DNA of 64,000 bases from CALDTK01 sp045110575 (GTDB taxonomy: Bacteria > Bacteroidota > Bacteroidia > Chitinophagales > Saprospiraceae), in the NCBI GenBank assembly GCA_045110575.1, contig JBGCGF010000064.1, positions 1-64,000 of the forward strand. The letters are read 5' to 3'. Both the position numbers and the translations under genes were made by a program. Under the pieces are notes generated by a model. It made no database searches. It had not been told where the DNA came from and saw only the letters and a program-made list of their open reading frames with translations. Shown here piece after piece: positions 50,410-59,664 of this stretch (positions are counted from its first letter, which is position 1; each line of letters opens with the position of its first letter).

Positions 50410-51942
50410 TCAGTCGAGCGCTAGCATTTCAGCTACACCTAAGATTCCTGTCTGCGGAATCATAATCCAGTCTGGACGACTTGAACGCTCGTAAGCGAGC
50501 TCATACATCGCCTTGTCTGCCAAGTAAAACGCTAGCATTTCCTTGCGTTCAGGGGCTCCGTTTGGAAGAAAACTGGACTCCCCTACTTCATCGTGATATG
50601 CAGTCAAAAAGAGTCGACTTGCGACTCGATACCACATCTTGGCCGCAGCCATAGCCCACTCCGCGCCATCAACTTCTTGCAGCGCATATGCATAAGGCGC
50701 ATAATGCAGGCTGCGTACCATGCCAGCAACGTCTTTGTACGCCGGGTGACGCTGACGACGATAGGCCAAGGTGTACAACGGTTCACCTTCAAAATCGATA
50801 ATGACCACGTCATTAGGTGTGATTAATACCTGACCGAGGTGATAGTCTCCATGCACTCGGATTTTACCTCCATACACTTCAGGAAAGGAGATAGACTCCA
50901 ACCAGCCTGCAATAGCATGTTGAGCCTCGGCGACATCAGGTTTTGCGAAGGCAGACTCGTTGCGGAGTCTATCCATAAGACCTGTTTTGGCGGAAGCCCA
51001 ATCGGCACGAGTCAATGCCTCAGGAACTAATCCGGGATCATTTGCCTCACCAAAAAACGAGTGCATTTGTGCCGTTCGTTGGCCCAATTTCAATAGCCGC
51101 GCAATCGTCTCTTCTCCCATCGCTAGACGGATTTCGGAAGGAATTAGATCGGGAACAAGTCGCTTGGACAGGTGACCTGAAAAACCTACTTCCTGTATCC
51201 CTGGAGAATCTCTGTAACGCTTTGCATAGCCAGCTACATCGTGCAAAAAGGTCTCCCATGCTTCGCCTTGATGATCGATTTTACCGAGCATCAATCCAAG
51301 TGTAATCGGATCTCCTCCGTTAGCTGGTTCAAAACGAATTGCCCCGCCAAAAGCAGGCACGTTTTCAAAGCCACACGCTTCACTCAAGTACGCAATCAGT
51401 TCGGCGTCTGGATGCAGTCCTGCTTCCGTTTTCCGAAAGAGCTTAAAAAAGCCATCAGGAGGATAAACAACAACGCTATTGGAAGAATTCTGAGCAGGAA
51501 TGTGACTGTTGGATCCATCGGACTGGTTGCGACAAACACTTCCGGCTTGTCCAACTATTCTGCCTGTTTGGGCAACGATCATGGCTTCATTTGCCATCAG
51601 ATCATACATGCTTTCGCGAAAACCCTCTTCACCCAGCGCGTCAATAAGAACGCCCTTCTTTGTTTTACAAACGACACGCAGATCGTCAGGTGCAAACGCA
51701 CGATCAACCTCCGCAACGGCAAGTACACGGAGCTCATTTGAATTGTCACTGAACTTCAAGTTTGCAAGCCAAAGACCGTGGTCTTCGTTTGCTGAAGGAA
51801 GCCCCGTCAATTCAATGGAACGAATGGTTTTATCCTTACTGGTATACCAGCGCTGGCGCTGTAGGAATGCAGGTAAATGGGTGGTGATTATCGCATTTAA
51901 AAGACGAGAATCATCTAGGAGATATTGAAGCGCAACGTGCAT
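50410..51942 (-). CDS. maltokinase-like phosphotransferase
   Basis: A 510-residue kinase with the N-terminal cap domain of maltokinases (FLQRQRWYTSKDKTIRSI) and an aminoglycoside-phosphotransferase-like C-lobe. The catalytic loop is RVHGDYHLGQVL and the metal-binding acid is in IIDFEGEP. Maltokinase makes maltose-1-phosphate for GlgE glycogen synthesis. No treS, glgE or glgB gene is visible nearby, so the sugar substrate remains uncertain. A copy of the 13-bp word lies at 50985. Confidence 0.87.
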   Translation of the reverse strand: MHVALQYLLDDSRLLNAIITTHLPAFLQRQRWYTSKDKTIRSIELTGLPSANEDHGLWLANLKFSDNSNELRVLAVAEVDRAFAPDDLRVVCKTKKGVLIDALGEEGFRESMYDLMANEAMIVAQTGRIVGQAGSVCRNQSDGSNSHIPAQNSSNSVVVYPPDGFFKLFRKTEAGLHPDAELIAYLSEACGFENVPAFGGAIRFEPANGGDPITLGLMLGKIDHQGEAWETFLHDVAGYAKRYRDSPGIQEVGFSGHLSKRLVPDLIPSEIRLAMGEETIARLLKLGQRTAQMHSFFGEANDPGLVPEALTRADWASAKTGLMDRLRNESAFAKPDVAEAQHAIAGWLESISFPEVYGGKIRVHGDYHLGQVLITPNDVVIIDFEGEPLYTLAYRRQRHPAYKDVAGMVRSLHYAPYAYALQEVDGAEWAMAAAKMWYRVASRLFLTAYHDEVGESSFLPNGAPERKEMLAFYLADKAMYELAYERSSRPDWIMIPQTGILGVAEMLALD

Positions 51943-52020
51943 GGGATTAATGTAGCTCGATTGAGGACCAAGTTGTTTGACTTCGCGTCTAATTTCTGCA
52001 TATCGACCTTACTCAGCATA

Positions 52021-53673
52021 CTACTGCCAGTTGCCGACAGCCTTTCTCCAGCTCCAAATTGCCTTAGCCCTGATGGCTTTCAGCTTAGCGCGAGTGAGTA
52101 GAGCCTTTTGCAAACTTTGCTCTCGACTATTGAGCAAAAACTGTGTGCTCTCTCCGAGGTCAAACAGTTCTCTTTCAAACTGAAGTAACTGTGCCGCCTG
52201 AGCGGCAAGGGCAGTTACATCTTGAAGTTGTGCATCGTACGCGGCCGCTGCTCTTGAATACGCGTCTGCCTTCGTAACCAATGACTGCCGTTTTGCTTCG
52301 AGCTTTGCCCCCGTCTCTGCCAACTTAATGTCGGCCATCTGGACGTTTGCTTTTGCCGTACGGTTTAAGATTGGATAGCTGAATGTTGCTCCAAACTTGT
52401 ATGCACTCGTGAAGAGGTTTCCGACACCGGTATCACCGTCTGCAGGAGTCAAATCAAAGCCATCACCAAGAAGCGAGTAACTCAAATCGAGCTTCGGCTT
52501 CAGGTACTCACGCTTGAGTTGACGTTCAAGTTGGAGGTCCGCAAACGAGGCGCGTAGTTCCGCCAATTCGGGGTTGCTGGTTACCGAGCCGAGTGATTCA
52601 GGAATGACCGTGTTCAACGCCTCTTCACTTGGAAGAGATCCGTCTGGCAACTCCCAATAAATGGCGCGTAATTCTTGCTCCGCGACCTGCGCATCTACAC
52701 GGGCTTGCTGAGTTGTAAGCTGCTGATTGAATAGTGAGACGCGTGCCTCCAAGGTGTCAACAGCTGGCTTGTCACCTTGCTGGTAAAGCCCAAGCGTGTT
52801 TGCCAATCGGACAGCAATCAACTCCTCTGTTTCTTCGTAGATCGTAAGGAGCTGCACAGCGTATGACCAGTTCGTGTAGGCCACGGCAACATCGTAGCGC
52901 AACTCGTTGCGAATGATATTGGCTGCGGCTTTGTTGCGCTGTACGGCTACTTCTCCTTGTTTAACACCTACACGATACTTGTCGGTCAACAAGCCTTGAA
53001 GCACTGGAAGTTTGAGGGAAACGTATGCTTGTCCAGCATCGGGAACAGTACGCTCATTGTTGAGGTATACGCCATCAGCCCACTGGTGACCGGCTTCGAT
53101 TTTAAGTGCCAAAGGACTTTGCCAAGTGACTCCTACATCTGCGTAATTGAAGTACTCCGTCCCTACGTATTCTTTGCGCTGGAAATCTCCGACTACTGTT
53201 GGATCAAAACCTCCGCGAGCACCCAAAAGTGCTGCTGGTCCACGAGATTCTACGGCCTTCGCTGCGATGGCAAGTGGATGCTTTCGCAAAACCCAAGACA
53301 TGGCTGTGTCTAGGAGAATCCCACCCGGAAGCTGAAGACTTCCGCCCTTGACGCGCAGCAAACTTTGCTGTTTATCAATTGCTGTAGGTCGCTCGTTTTC
53401 AGAACCGAATATGCGAAGCTGCGACCTCATCTCGCTGCGATTCAAGGTATCTGAAGATTGAACAGCCTTGGCTTCGTTCTGACGTTTTATGTCTTGCAGT
53501 TCTTGTTGTGTCTCGAGCGCAGCACGAGGATCTTCGCCTGAAGGTGGAGCTTTCGCCAAAACACTATTCACCTGCGCTAGGCCAATTTGCCAGCACAATA
53601 CGAATAGCACTAGAAAAGCAAGCAACCGCGGCAGACGCTGGTCGAAGCTTGCTTGAGCAAATGACTTGATCAT
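52021..53673 (-). CDS. TolC family outer-membrane efflux protein
   Basis: About 550 residues from ATG 53673, which overlaps the stop of the HlyD gene (ATGA). A longer frame to 53784 lies inside the HlyD gene and is rejected. A signal peptide spans about residues 10-35. Two OEP repeats follow, with long amphipathic helices (for example QLLTIYEETEELIAVRLANTLGLYQQGD) and beta strands such as YVSLKLPVLQG. It should form the outer-membrane channel of the ABC-HlyD system encoded upstream. A 13-bp word copy lies at 53549. Confidence 0.9.
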   Translation of the reverse strand: MIKSFAQASFDQRLPRLLAFLVLFVLCWQIGLAQVNSVLAKAPPSGEDPRAALETQQELQDIKRQNEAKAVQSSDTLNRSEMRSQLRIFGSENERPTAIDKQQSLLRVKGGSLQLPGGILLDTAMSWVLRKHPLAIAAKAVESRGPAALLGARGGFDPTVVGDFQRKEYVGTEYFNYADVGVTWQSPLALKIEAGHQWADGVYLNNERTVPDAGQAYVSLKLPVLQGLLTDKYRVGVKQGEVAVQRNKAAANIIRNELRYDVAVAYTNWSYAVQLLTIYEETEELIAVRLANTLGLYQQGDKPAVDTLEARVSLFNQQLTTQQARVDAQVAEQELRAIYWELPDGSLPSEEALNTVIPESLGSVTSNPELAELRASFADLQLERQLKREYLKPKLDLSYSLLGDGFDLTPADGDTGVGNLFTSAYKFGATFSYPILNRTAKANVQMADIKLAETGAKLEAKRQSLVTKADAYSRAAAAYDAQLQDVTALAAQAAQLLQFERELFDLGESTQFLLNSREQSLQKALLTRAKLKAIRAKAIWSWRKAVGNWQ

Positions 53674-55049
53674 TTCGCAAGAACTTTTGCAGGTGCTTTC
53701 ATTTTCACATCCTTCCCTTGTTCTCCTTTCGGATCGTAATAGTCTGGAGGGAACGCGTTGAGTTGTCGCCAGAGTTCGTACCAAACAGACACCCGGTTGA
53801 GAAGGACAACGCCTTCAGCTCCTGAGCCTGGACGCAATGCTTCTGGCCAGAGGTTAGTTTCTTTACTCGGCTTAACGAGAACGCGGTAACGTCCTTTATC
53901 GTCAATGATGTTGTCGACAGCAGCGATTTCACCTACGAAGGTTCCGTAGGAGAGACCTGGCCATCCACTGAATACAATTGCTGGCCAACCGTCGAAAAGG
54001 AAGCGCACTTCTTCGCCCACTTTGACGAGCGGTAGGTTGAATGGATCGACAAACATTTCTACTGCAGGAATAAAGGTGCTTGGCAGAATGCTCACGACCT
54101 CGTCTCCTTCCTTTACGGTCTCACCAATTCCTGGCTTCAAGACTTTGGCGATGATGCCATCTTGAGGTGCGAGGATGTGCTCAAAATCCTGACGGATCCG
54201 ATAATTCGCTTCTTGAGAATTCAGCTTCTCCACTTCACCAATAGATGTGTAGTAAGCGGTCATTGCGCTCTGTCGATCACTTTCAATTTTAGCGAGCTTA
54301 CCGTTGTACTCCGGCTCTACCGTTTGGATGGCGAGCTCGGCCTGCTTCACATCTGTTTTTGCTTGGTCAACCTTGTTGCGAAGCGCAGTCAGCTTGGCAG
54401 ATGCTTCACGTGCCTTTAGACGCTTAGCCTCTTGATCGGTTAGCGGCTTTAACCCTCTACGGTAAAGGCTATCCGCACGGGCGAGCTGGTAGTTTGCAAT
54501 TTCTACTTGCGTTTCTTGCTGTGCTAAATCAGCAGCTAACGTGGAGACGTAAAGTCGACTTTGCTCAAGCTTATTCTTGGTTTTCCGGAGGGTCAAATCA
54601 CGTTCCTGACGGGTGGTTGCCGCTTGGTTGGCGAGTGCTTTAGACTTGGCCAGATAACCGTCGGCTGAGCTGCTTTTCGCATCTCGTGTTCGGCCGGTTC
54701 GAGATACTAATTCAGGATCGAGATACTCGGGTTTTATCTCTGATAGTCGAGCAATGGTATCGCCTTTCAATACGGTGTCTCCTTCCATCACAAACCATGC
54801 CTCTACCCTACCAGGGATACTTGACTGGACGGTTTGCGGACGTGAAGCAGGATTGAGTGCAGTCACTTTGCCTTTGGCTCTAAAGTTCTGAATCCAAGGG
54901 AGGAAAAGCAAAATTATACCCACTGCGAGTGCAGAGAATACCCATCGACGAAACATCACCTGCCCCGTAGGCAGATTGATTCGATCGATGGACTTTAGGC
55001 CCAGTTCCGAAAGGTTTTCTAAAACGCGTTGAGGTGATAAGTTTAGCAT
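53670..55049 (-). CDS. HlyD family periplasmic adaptor (membrane fusion protein)
   Basis: A 459-residue membrane fusion protein. A single transmembrane helix lies at about residues 35-52. A lipoyl-like half-motif (SSIPGRVEAWFVMEGDTVLKGDTIARL) precedes a long coiled-coil hairpin (about 130-300), then the second lipoyl half (HILAPQDGIIAKVLKPGIGETVKEGDEVV) and a beta-barrel domain. It bridges the inner-membrane ABC protein and TolC. Coupled to tolC by a 4-bp overlap and preceded by the ABC gene 79 bp upstream. Confidence 0.92.
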   Translation of the reverse strand: MLNLSPQRVLENLSELGLKSIDRINLPTGQVMFRRWVFSALAVGIILLFLPWIQNFRAKGKVTALNPASRPQTVQSSIPGRVEAWFVMEGDTVLKGDTIARLSEIKPEYLDPELVSRTGRTRDAKSSSADGYLAKSKALANQAATTRQERDLTLRKTKNKLEQSRLYVSTLAADLAQQETQVEIANYQLARADSLYRRGLKPLTDQEAKRLKAREASAKLTALRNKVDQAKTDVKQAELAIQTVEPEYNGKLAKIESDRQSAMTAYYTSIGEVEKLNSQEANYRIRQDFEHILAPQDGIIAKVLKPGIGETVKEGDEVVSILPSTFIPAVEMFVDPFNLPLVKVGEEVRFLFDGWPAIVFSGWPGLSYGTFVGEIAAVDNIIDDKGRYRVLVKPSKETNLWPEALRPGSGAEGVVLLNRVSVWYELWRQLNAFPPDYYDPKGEQGKDVKMKAPAKVLAK

Positions 55050-55128
55050 GGAGTTAAACGTAAAGTCGGAGAGTCGAAATAGGTTTTGGCGTAAGCTGAA
55101 AGAGCTTACTAAGTAGGAGTAAAGCCTA

Positions 55129-56883
55129 CTAGGCTAAGTTGTTCGGATCACTGGTCCAAACTCCACGAATTGCGGAATTACGGAGTGCTACGCTCGGGAC
55201 ATCGAGACCAATCAATTTACCTCTACGAAGAACCGCTACTCGATCACAGAGTTTGGCAATCCGAGGATCGTTGCTCGTGATCACAAGCGTCCAAGGATTC
55301 TTTCTGTCGATGAGGTTTGTGAAGATCAAGTCACGAAGGTCTGGCTCCAGATGCTCTAAAAGTCCGCCGATAACGAGCAGACGCGGACGCCTAACGATCG
55401 CTCTTGCAATCAAAAGACGTGTGCGCACAGATCGAGGTAAGTCGAGTCCTTCAGCTACGAGTACCGTTTCATAACCATCCGGTTGCTCGGCTACCCATCC
55501 TTTGAGACCTGACATGAGTAGTGCCCACTGAATATCAGAGAAGCTCACGTCTGGGTGTCCGAGACAGATGTTGTCGGTAATGTTGGCCGGGATGATTTCC
55601 TCTTGTGGAGTGAAATCACCAATCGCCTGACGAAGCGTGTCGAGCGAATAGTTGGCAATTGGGGTACTGTTGAAGAGCAAGCGACCTTTAAAATCAAGGC
55701 GCAATCCTGCCAATAGTTGAATCAAAGTGGTACGACCAGAGCGGTTGAAACCTGCGATACAAAGGCGCTCATTACTTGCAATCTCAAGATCGAGGCTTTC
55801 TAGCGCGGTATCTCCTGAACGAGGATAGACAAACGAGAGATTTGTGATTTCCACCGTCATTCCCTGTCCTGTATCGAGCTCTGGAAACTTCATCTTTCCG
55901 CCTACTTCAAGAGGAAGATCTGTAACGGTTGCTATTTTCTCAACGCCGGTAAGCGTGTCATATACGGTCTCGAAGGAGTAGACCACTTTCTCAGCATTGC
56001 TTATGATCGAAAGGATGACAAGTTCGGCTGCAACGAACTGACCGATGTTGATCTGGTTGTTGATGACCAAGTAGCCACCAAGCAATAAGAAGGTGAGCGT
56101 CACAAAAGCCTGGATCGCAATAATCCCACTGAAGTGCCAAAGCAGCAAGCGGAAGTGAGCAGACCTAAAGTCGAGGTATTTCGAGACAAGCTCGTCGGTG
56201 CGACGCATAGCTAGGCGTGCGCCACCGGCCAACTTGAACGTGTTGTTCGCTCTAGCTACATCTTCTAGCCAACTGGCCGTTGCGTACTTGTACTTACTCT
56301 CGGACAGGCTTGTCGCCAGTGAGTTATTGAATAGAACACGGATCAAGATTAAGAGCAAGGCAATCATGACGATACCCATGATTCCGAAAAAGGTGTTGTA
56401 AAACGTGACCAGTAGAAGACCGAAGATGATCTGCATGATGGCTCCACTAAAGTCAAGGAGGATTTTAGGAAGTCCTTTCTGGACATTGACCGTATCGAAG
56501 AATCGGTTGACCAACTCAGGTGGATACGAGTCCTTGAATGCTTCAAGGCGTATCCGGGGCAATCGATAGGCAAACTCCAGTGCTGCACGAGCAAAAAGCC
56601 TACGCTGTATGGCCTCTGCGATGATCTTCTGCATCACTTTAAGGACTCCTACAAAAATGAAGGAGAGCGTCACGACAAGTGCCAAGACCACTAGAGACGC
56701 ATTGAATTCTCCGCCTGCAATGAGGTTGATGATCGCTTGGACTCCCAAGGGACCGGCCAAACTGACCACACCAATGAGTACGGCATACATGTAGATATGC
56801 CCGATATCCTTGCGATCAGGTCGCAACAATCGCCAAAAGCGCTGTACCGGTGTCAGCGGAATTGTATCAGTAGTGGCTGCCAT
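55129..56883 (-). CDS. type I secretion-like ABC protein with degenerate ATPase motifs
   Basis: A 584-residue half-transporter: six membrane helices (about 25-300) and a nucleotide-binding domain (about 340-570). There is no N-terminal C39 peptidase. The ATPase motifs are abnormal. Walker A is GFNRSGRTT with arginine 384 replacing the catalytic lysine. The signature is DLPRSVRTRL instead of LSGGQ. The Walker B region reads LLVIGGLLE without the Asp-Glu pair. The switch region TSNDP lacks the histidine. Only the Q-loop (FTPQEE) remains. The motor is probably weak or inactive in hydrolysis, unless another protein supplies it. It is the first gene of the ABC-HlyD-TolC operon. Confidence 0.88.
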   Translation of the reverse strand: MAATTDTIPLTPVQRFWRLLRPDRKDIGHIYMYAVLIGVVSLAGPLGVQAIINLIAGGEFNASLVVLALVVTLSFIFVGVLKVMQKIIAEAIQRRLFARAALEFAYRLPRIRLEAFKDSYPPELVNRFFDTVNVQKGLPKILLDFSGAIMQIIFGLLLVTFYNTFFGIMGIVMIALLLILIRVLFNNSLATSLSESKYKYATASWLEDVARANNTFKLAGGARLAMRRTDELVSKYLDFRSAHFRLLLWHFSGIIAIQAFVTLTFLLLGGYLVINNQINIGQFVAAELVILSIISNAEKVVYSFETVYDTLTGVEKIATVTDLPLEVGGKMKFPELDTGQGMTVEITNLSFVYPRSGDTALESLDLEIASNERLCIAGFNRSGRTTLIQLLAGLRLDFKGRLLFNSTPIANYSLDTLRQAIGDFTPQEEIIPANITDNICLGHPDVSFSDIQWALLMSGLKGWVAEQPDGYETVLVAEGLDLPRSVRTRLLIARAIVRRPRLLVIGGLLEHLEPDLRDLIFTNLIDRKNPWTLVITSNDPRIAKLCDRVAVLRRGKLIGLDVPSVALRNSAIRGVWTSDPNNLA

Positions 56884-56956
56884 GAATAGAAGTTTTGCAA
56901 TTTACAATGATAGTAATGCTATTCGAACCAAAAAGGTTCTCACTCGTTTAAAAAGT

Positions 56957-57634
56957 ATGGCTATCATCGTCACCATCGCTCCGAACGACCAATTGTACTT
57001 ACGAGATCCGCAATCTAGTGATCTTGGCAAGCGAATCTTAGAAAATTCTTGTCTCGAACTCCATCGTCTTGGACTAGAGGAATTAACCTTTAAGAAGCTT
57101 GCGAAGGCTATTGGTTGTACGGAAGCTAGCGTGTACCGTTACTTTTCGAGTAAACAACAGCTACTTCAGTATCTCGTTGCATACTATTGGGACTGGGTTC
57201 ACTTCTTGATTGATACGTCCATTGCTCCACTTCTTTCTCCAGAAGATAGACTGCGTGCAGCGGTCAAATCACTGACGGAGCCGATGAAGACGAACATGTC
57301 TGTTCCATATATTGATGAGCAATTACTTTATCAGATTGTCCTTACCGAAGGACAGAAGGCCTACCACTTCAAGTCGATCGACACTGAAAATGACAAGGGG
57401 ATATTCCTTGGATATAAAGCGTTGACAGAGAAATTGGCGACCCTCATCGCTGCTGTCAATCCCAAGTTCCCATACCCAAGGGCCTTGGCGAGTAGCCTTT
57501 TTGAGATGGCGCACAACCACACCTATTTTGCCGAGCACCTGCCTCGACTAACAGACTTAAGTACAGGAAAAGGCTTTAAAAGTGAACTAGAGAAAATGCT
57601 TCAGTTCTGGGTTGATTCGCTGCTCCGTGTTTAA
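56957..57634 (+). CDS. TetR family transcriptional regulator
   Basis: About 225 residues from ATG 56957 (MAIIVTIAPNDQLYLRD); the open frame extends upstream to 56810 but overlaps the divergent ABC gene. The helix-turn-helix is at about residues 35-60 (LTFKKLAKAIGCTEASVYRYFSSKQQLL). The C-terminal ligand-binding domain is helical and unassigned. It is divergent from the ABC-HlyD-TolC operon, with a 73-bp shared promoter region, and most likely represses it. Confidence 0.88.
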   Translation: MAIIVTIAPNDQLYLRDPQSSDLGKRILENSCLELHRLGLEELTFKKLAKAIGCTEASVYRYFSSKQQLLQYLVAYYWDWVHFLIDTSIAPLLSPEDRLRAAVKSLTEPMKTNMSVPYIDEQLLYQIVLTEGQKAYHFKSIDTENDKGIFLGYKALTEKLATLIAAVNPKFPYPRALASSLFEMAHNHTYFAEHLPRLTDLSTGKGFKSELEKMLQFWVDSLLRV

Positions 57635-57684
57635 GTAATTTAGGTTACACCGTTTAGGTTTCGCCTTTTGTAGCTTGCTTCAAC

Positions 57685-59664
57685 ATGGGGAACACGCACG
57701 ACCATCATCATGAATCTGGGCTTGCCGCTGTTTTTGGCGAGCGTACTGAGCTGTATTTTGCTGTTGTTGCGGGAATATTTTGGCTAACAGGTTTAGTCTT
57801 TGAACTCTCCAATACTGGATCAGAACTGCTACATATCGGACTGTTTGCTGTAGCGATCGTTGCGGGAGGTGTATTCCCCGTTATAGAGACATGGCAAGGA
57901 CTTCGAGCTCGAATCTTCGACATCGATTTCCTTATGCTTGTTGCTGCTGCGGGAGCAATTGCCCTAGGACGTTGGGGAGAGGCCGCCTTGCTTCTATTTC
58001 TTTTCAGTCTCGGTCACGCGCTTGAGCATTACGCGATGGGAAAAGCGCGCAAGTCGATCAGTGCGTTGGCAGACCTCACTCCTCCTACAGCCATGAAGAA
58101 AAGTGGCGGCGCATGGTTGGAAGTTGCTGCAGAAGATCTTGAAATCGGAGACCGTTTACTCGTGAAGCCGAACAGTAAGATCCCAGCAGATGGCTATGTC
58201 ATTGAAGGTACGAGTGCAGTTGATCAAGCAGCGATTACCGGTGAAAGCGTTCCTGTTGAAAAGAGTCCACTGGCCAGTACAAACAGCTCTCAATTACCAA
58301 GATTTGAGTCGTTGGTTGCTGAGCATCAGACCTTCGCAGGCACGATAAACGGAAGCGGCGCTTTGGAGGTCATTGTACTTAGAAAGTCAGCCGACACTAC
58401 CCTATCTCAATTGGTCCGCCTTGTTGAAGAAGCGGAAGATCAAAAGTCTCCAACTCAATTATTCACGGATAAAATTCAGAAATACTACGTACCAGCAGTA
58501 CTCCTTGTAGTGGCGTTACTAAACCTAGCGTTTCTGGTGCTTGACGAGAGTTTTGGCGAAAGCTTTTATAGGGCTATGGCCGTCCTCGTTGCTGCGAGTC
58601 CCTGTGCTTTAGCGATCTCTACACCGAGTGCAGTATTGGCCGGTGTAGCACGTGCTGCGAGGGGAGGTGTTTTGGTAAAAGGAGGTGGACCGTTAGAGTT
58701 GCTCAGTCAAATCCAAGCGATCGCATTTGACAAGACCGGAACCCTTACTGAAGGAAAGCCTACCCTGACGAGTGTTTCACCTTTCGGCAAAACCACCGAG
58801 CAGGAACTGCTCCGCATTGCAGTAGCGATAGAGCGAGGAAGTGACCACCATTTGGCTGCGGCCATCGTGAAAGGTGGAGAGGCCAGATTGGGTGATCTTA
58901 CTATTCCTGAGGTCAAGCATTTGAAAGCGCTCACCGCGAGAGGCGTCCAAGCAGACGTAGATGAAACGACGTATTACCTAGGCAATCGCAGGCTGTTTGA
59001 AGAAGTCACAAGAAGCGCGATTCCAGAAGCGCTCGACGAGACCATGCTAACGCTAGAACAAGCTGGCAATACGGCTATGCTCGTCGGTTCGGCAACAAGT
59101 TATTTGGGGGTTATTGGAGTTATGGATGTTGCTCGAACAGAAGCCAAAGCAGCAATCAAGCACCTTTCAGACTTGGGCATTTCGCGTACGGTAATGCTTA
59201 CTGGCGATCATCAATTGGTAGCCAATGCCATTGCGAAAGAAGTGGGCATTTCAGATCCGTTGGGAGGTCTACTTCCAGAGGAAAAAGTAGCAGCAATCGA
59301 ACGCTTACGTGAAGAGCTTGGCGAGGTCGCGATGGTTGGAGATGGCGTTAACGATGCTCCGGCAATGGCACGCTCATCGGTAGGTATTGCAATGGGATCG
59401 GCAGGCAGTGACGTCGCACTACAAACTGCAGACATTGCTTTGATGGGAGATCGTTTAGATCGCCTTCCTTGGATCTTGGGGCTGAGCCGAAAAGCGCACC
59501 GCATCATTCAACAGAACCTATGGATTAGTCTTGGTATGGTGGCGATTCTAGTACCACTTACGCTACTCGGTATTGCGGAGATTGGACCTGCAGTTATTGG
59601 TCACGAAGGCTCTACGATTGTGGTAGTGTTGAATGCGTTAAGGTTGTTGGGGTACAAGGACTAA
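57685..59664 (+). CDS. P1B-4-type heavy-metal exporting ATPase
   Basis: A 659-residue P-type ATPase. TGESVPVEK, the phosphorylated aspartate D349 in DKTGTLTEGKP and GDGVNDAPA are the catalytic motifs. The metal site is SPC (305-307) in the sixth-helix equivalent, together with GHEGSTIVVVLNALRLL near the end. The SPC and HEGS/T combination marks the P1B-4 subgroup, reported to export cobalt, zinc or iron. There is no N-terminal HMA domain; instead the N-terminus has a histidine-rich HDHHHES stretch. The 3' end overlaps the convergent YitT gene by 4 bp. A 13-bp word copy lies at 58551. Confidence 0.95.
   Translation: MGNTHDHHHESGLAAVFGERTELYFAVVAGIFWLTGLVFELSNTGSELLHIGLFAVAIVAGGVFPVIETWQGLRARIFDIDFLMLVAAAGAIALGRWGEAALLLFLFSLGHALEHYAMGKARKSISALADLTPPTAMKKSGGAWLEVAAEDLEIGDRLLVKPNSKIPADGYVIEGTSAVDQAAITGESVPVEKSPLASTNSSQLPRFESLVAEHQTFAGTINGSGALEVIVLRKSADTTLSQLVRLVEEAEDQKSPTQLFTDKIQKYYVPAVLLVVALLNLAFLVLDESFGESFYRAMAVLVAASPCALAISTPSAVLAGVARAARGGVLVKGGGPLELLSQIQAIAFDKTGTLTEGKPTLTSVSPFGKTTEQELLRIAVAIERGSDHHLAAAIVKGGEARLGDLTIPEVKHLKALTARGVQADVDETTYYLGNRRLFEEVTRSAIPEALDETMLTLEQAGNTAMLVGSATSYLGVIGVMDVARTEAKAAIKHLSDLGISRTVMLTGDHQLVANAIAKEVGISDPLGGLLPEEKVAAIERLREELGEVAMVGDGVNDAPAMARSSVGIAMGSAGSDVALQTADIALMGDRLDRLPWILGLSRKAHRIIQQNLWISLGMVAILVPLTLLGIAEIGPAVIGHEGSTIVVVLNALRLLGYKD

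Larger units (their letters stand above)
13265..58563. repeat. dispersed iterated 13-bp word TTTTGGCGNAAGC, at least 17 copies
   Basis: Exact copies (either strand) lie at 13265, 14656, 15398, 16216, 24786, 24913, 26909, 27102, 32542, 33464, 39072, 40140, 41930, 50985, 53549, 55084 and 58551, each 13 bp long. The base before TTTT is G in 16 of 17. N is A nine times, T five times and G three times. Fifteen copies are inside genes, read in four different frames (A-F/Y/S-A-K, V-L-A-K-A, S-P-K, F-G-E/V-S). Two are intergenic, 29-35 bases upstream of start codons. None was seen before 13.2 kb (an imperfect copy lies near 7736), between 42 and 50.9 kb, or after 58.6 kb. The coordinates given span the first to last copy. 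Confidence 0.9.

Noticed and set aside
52021..53784. Longer N-terminus for the TolC gene
   Set aside because: The extra 37 codons lie inside the HlyD gene and precede the signal peptide; the ATGA overlap at 53670-53673 marks the true start.
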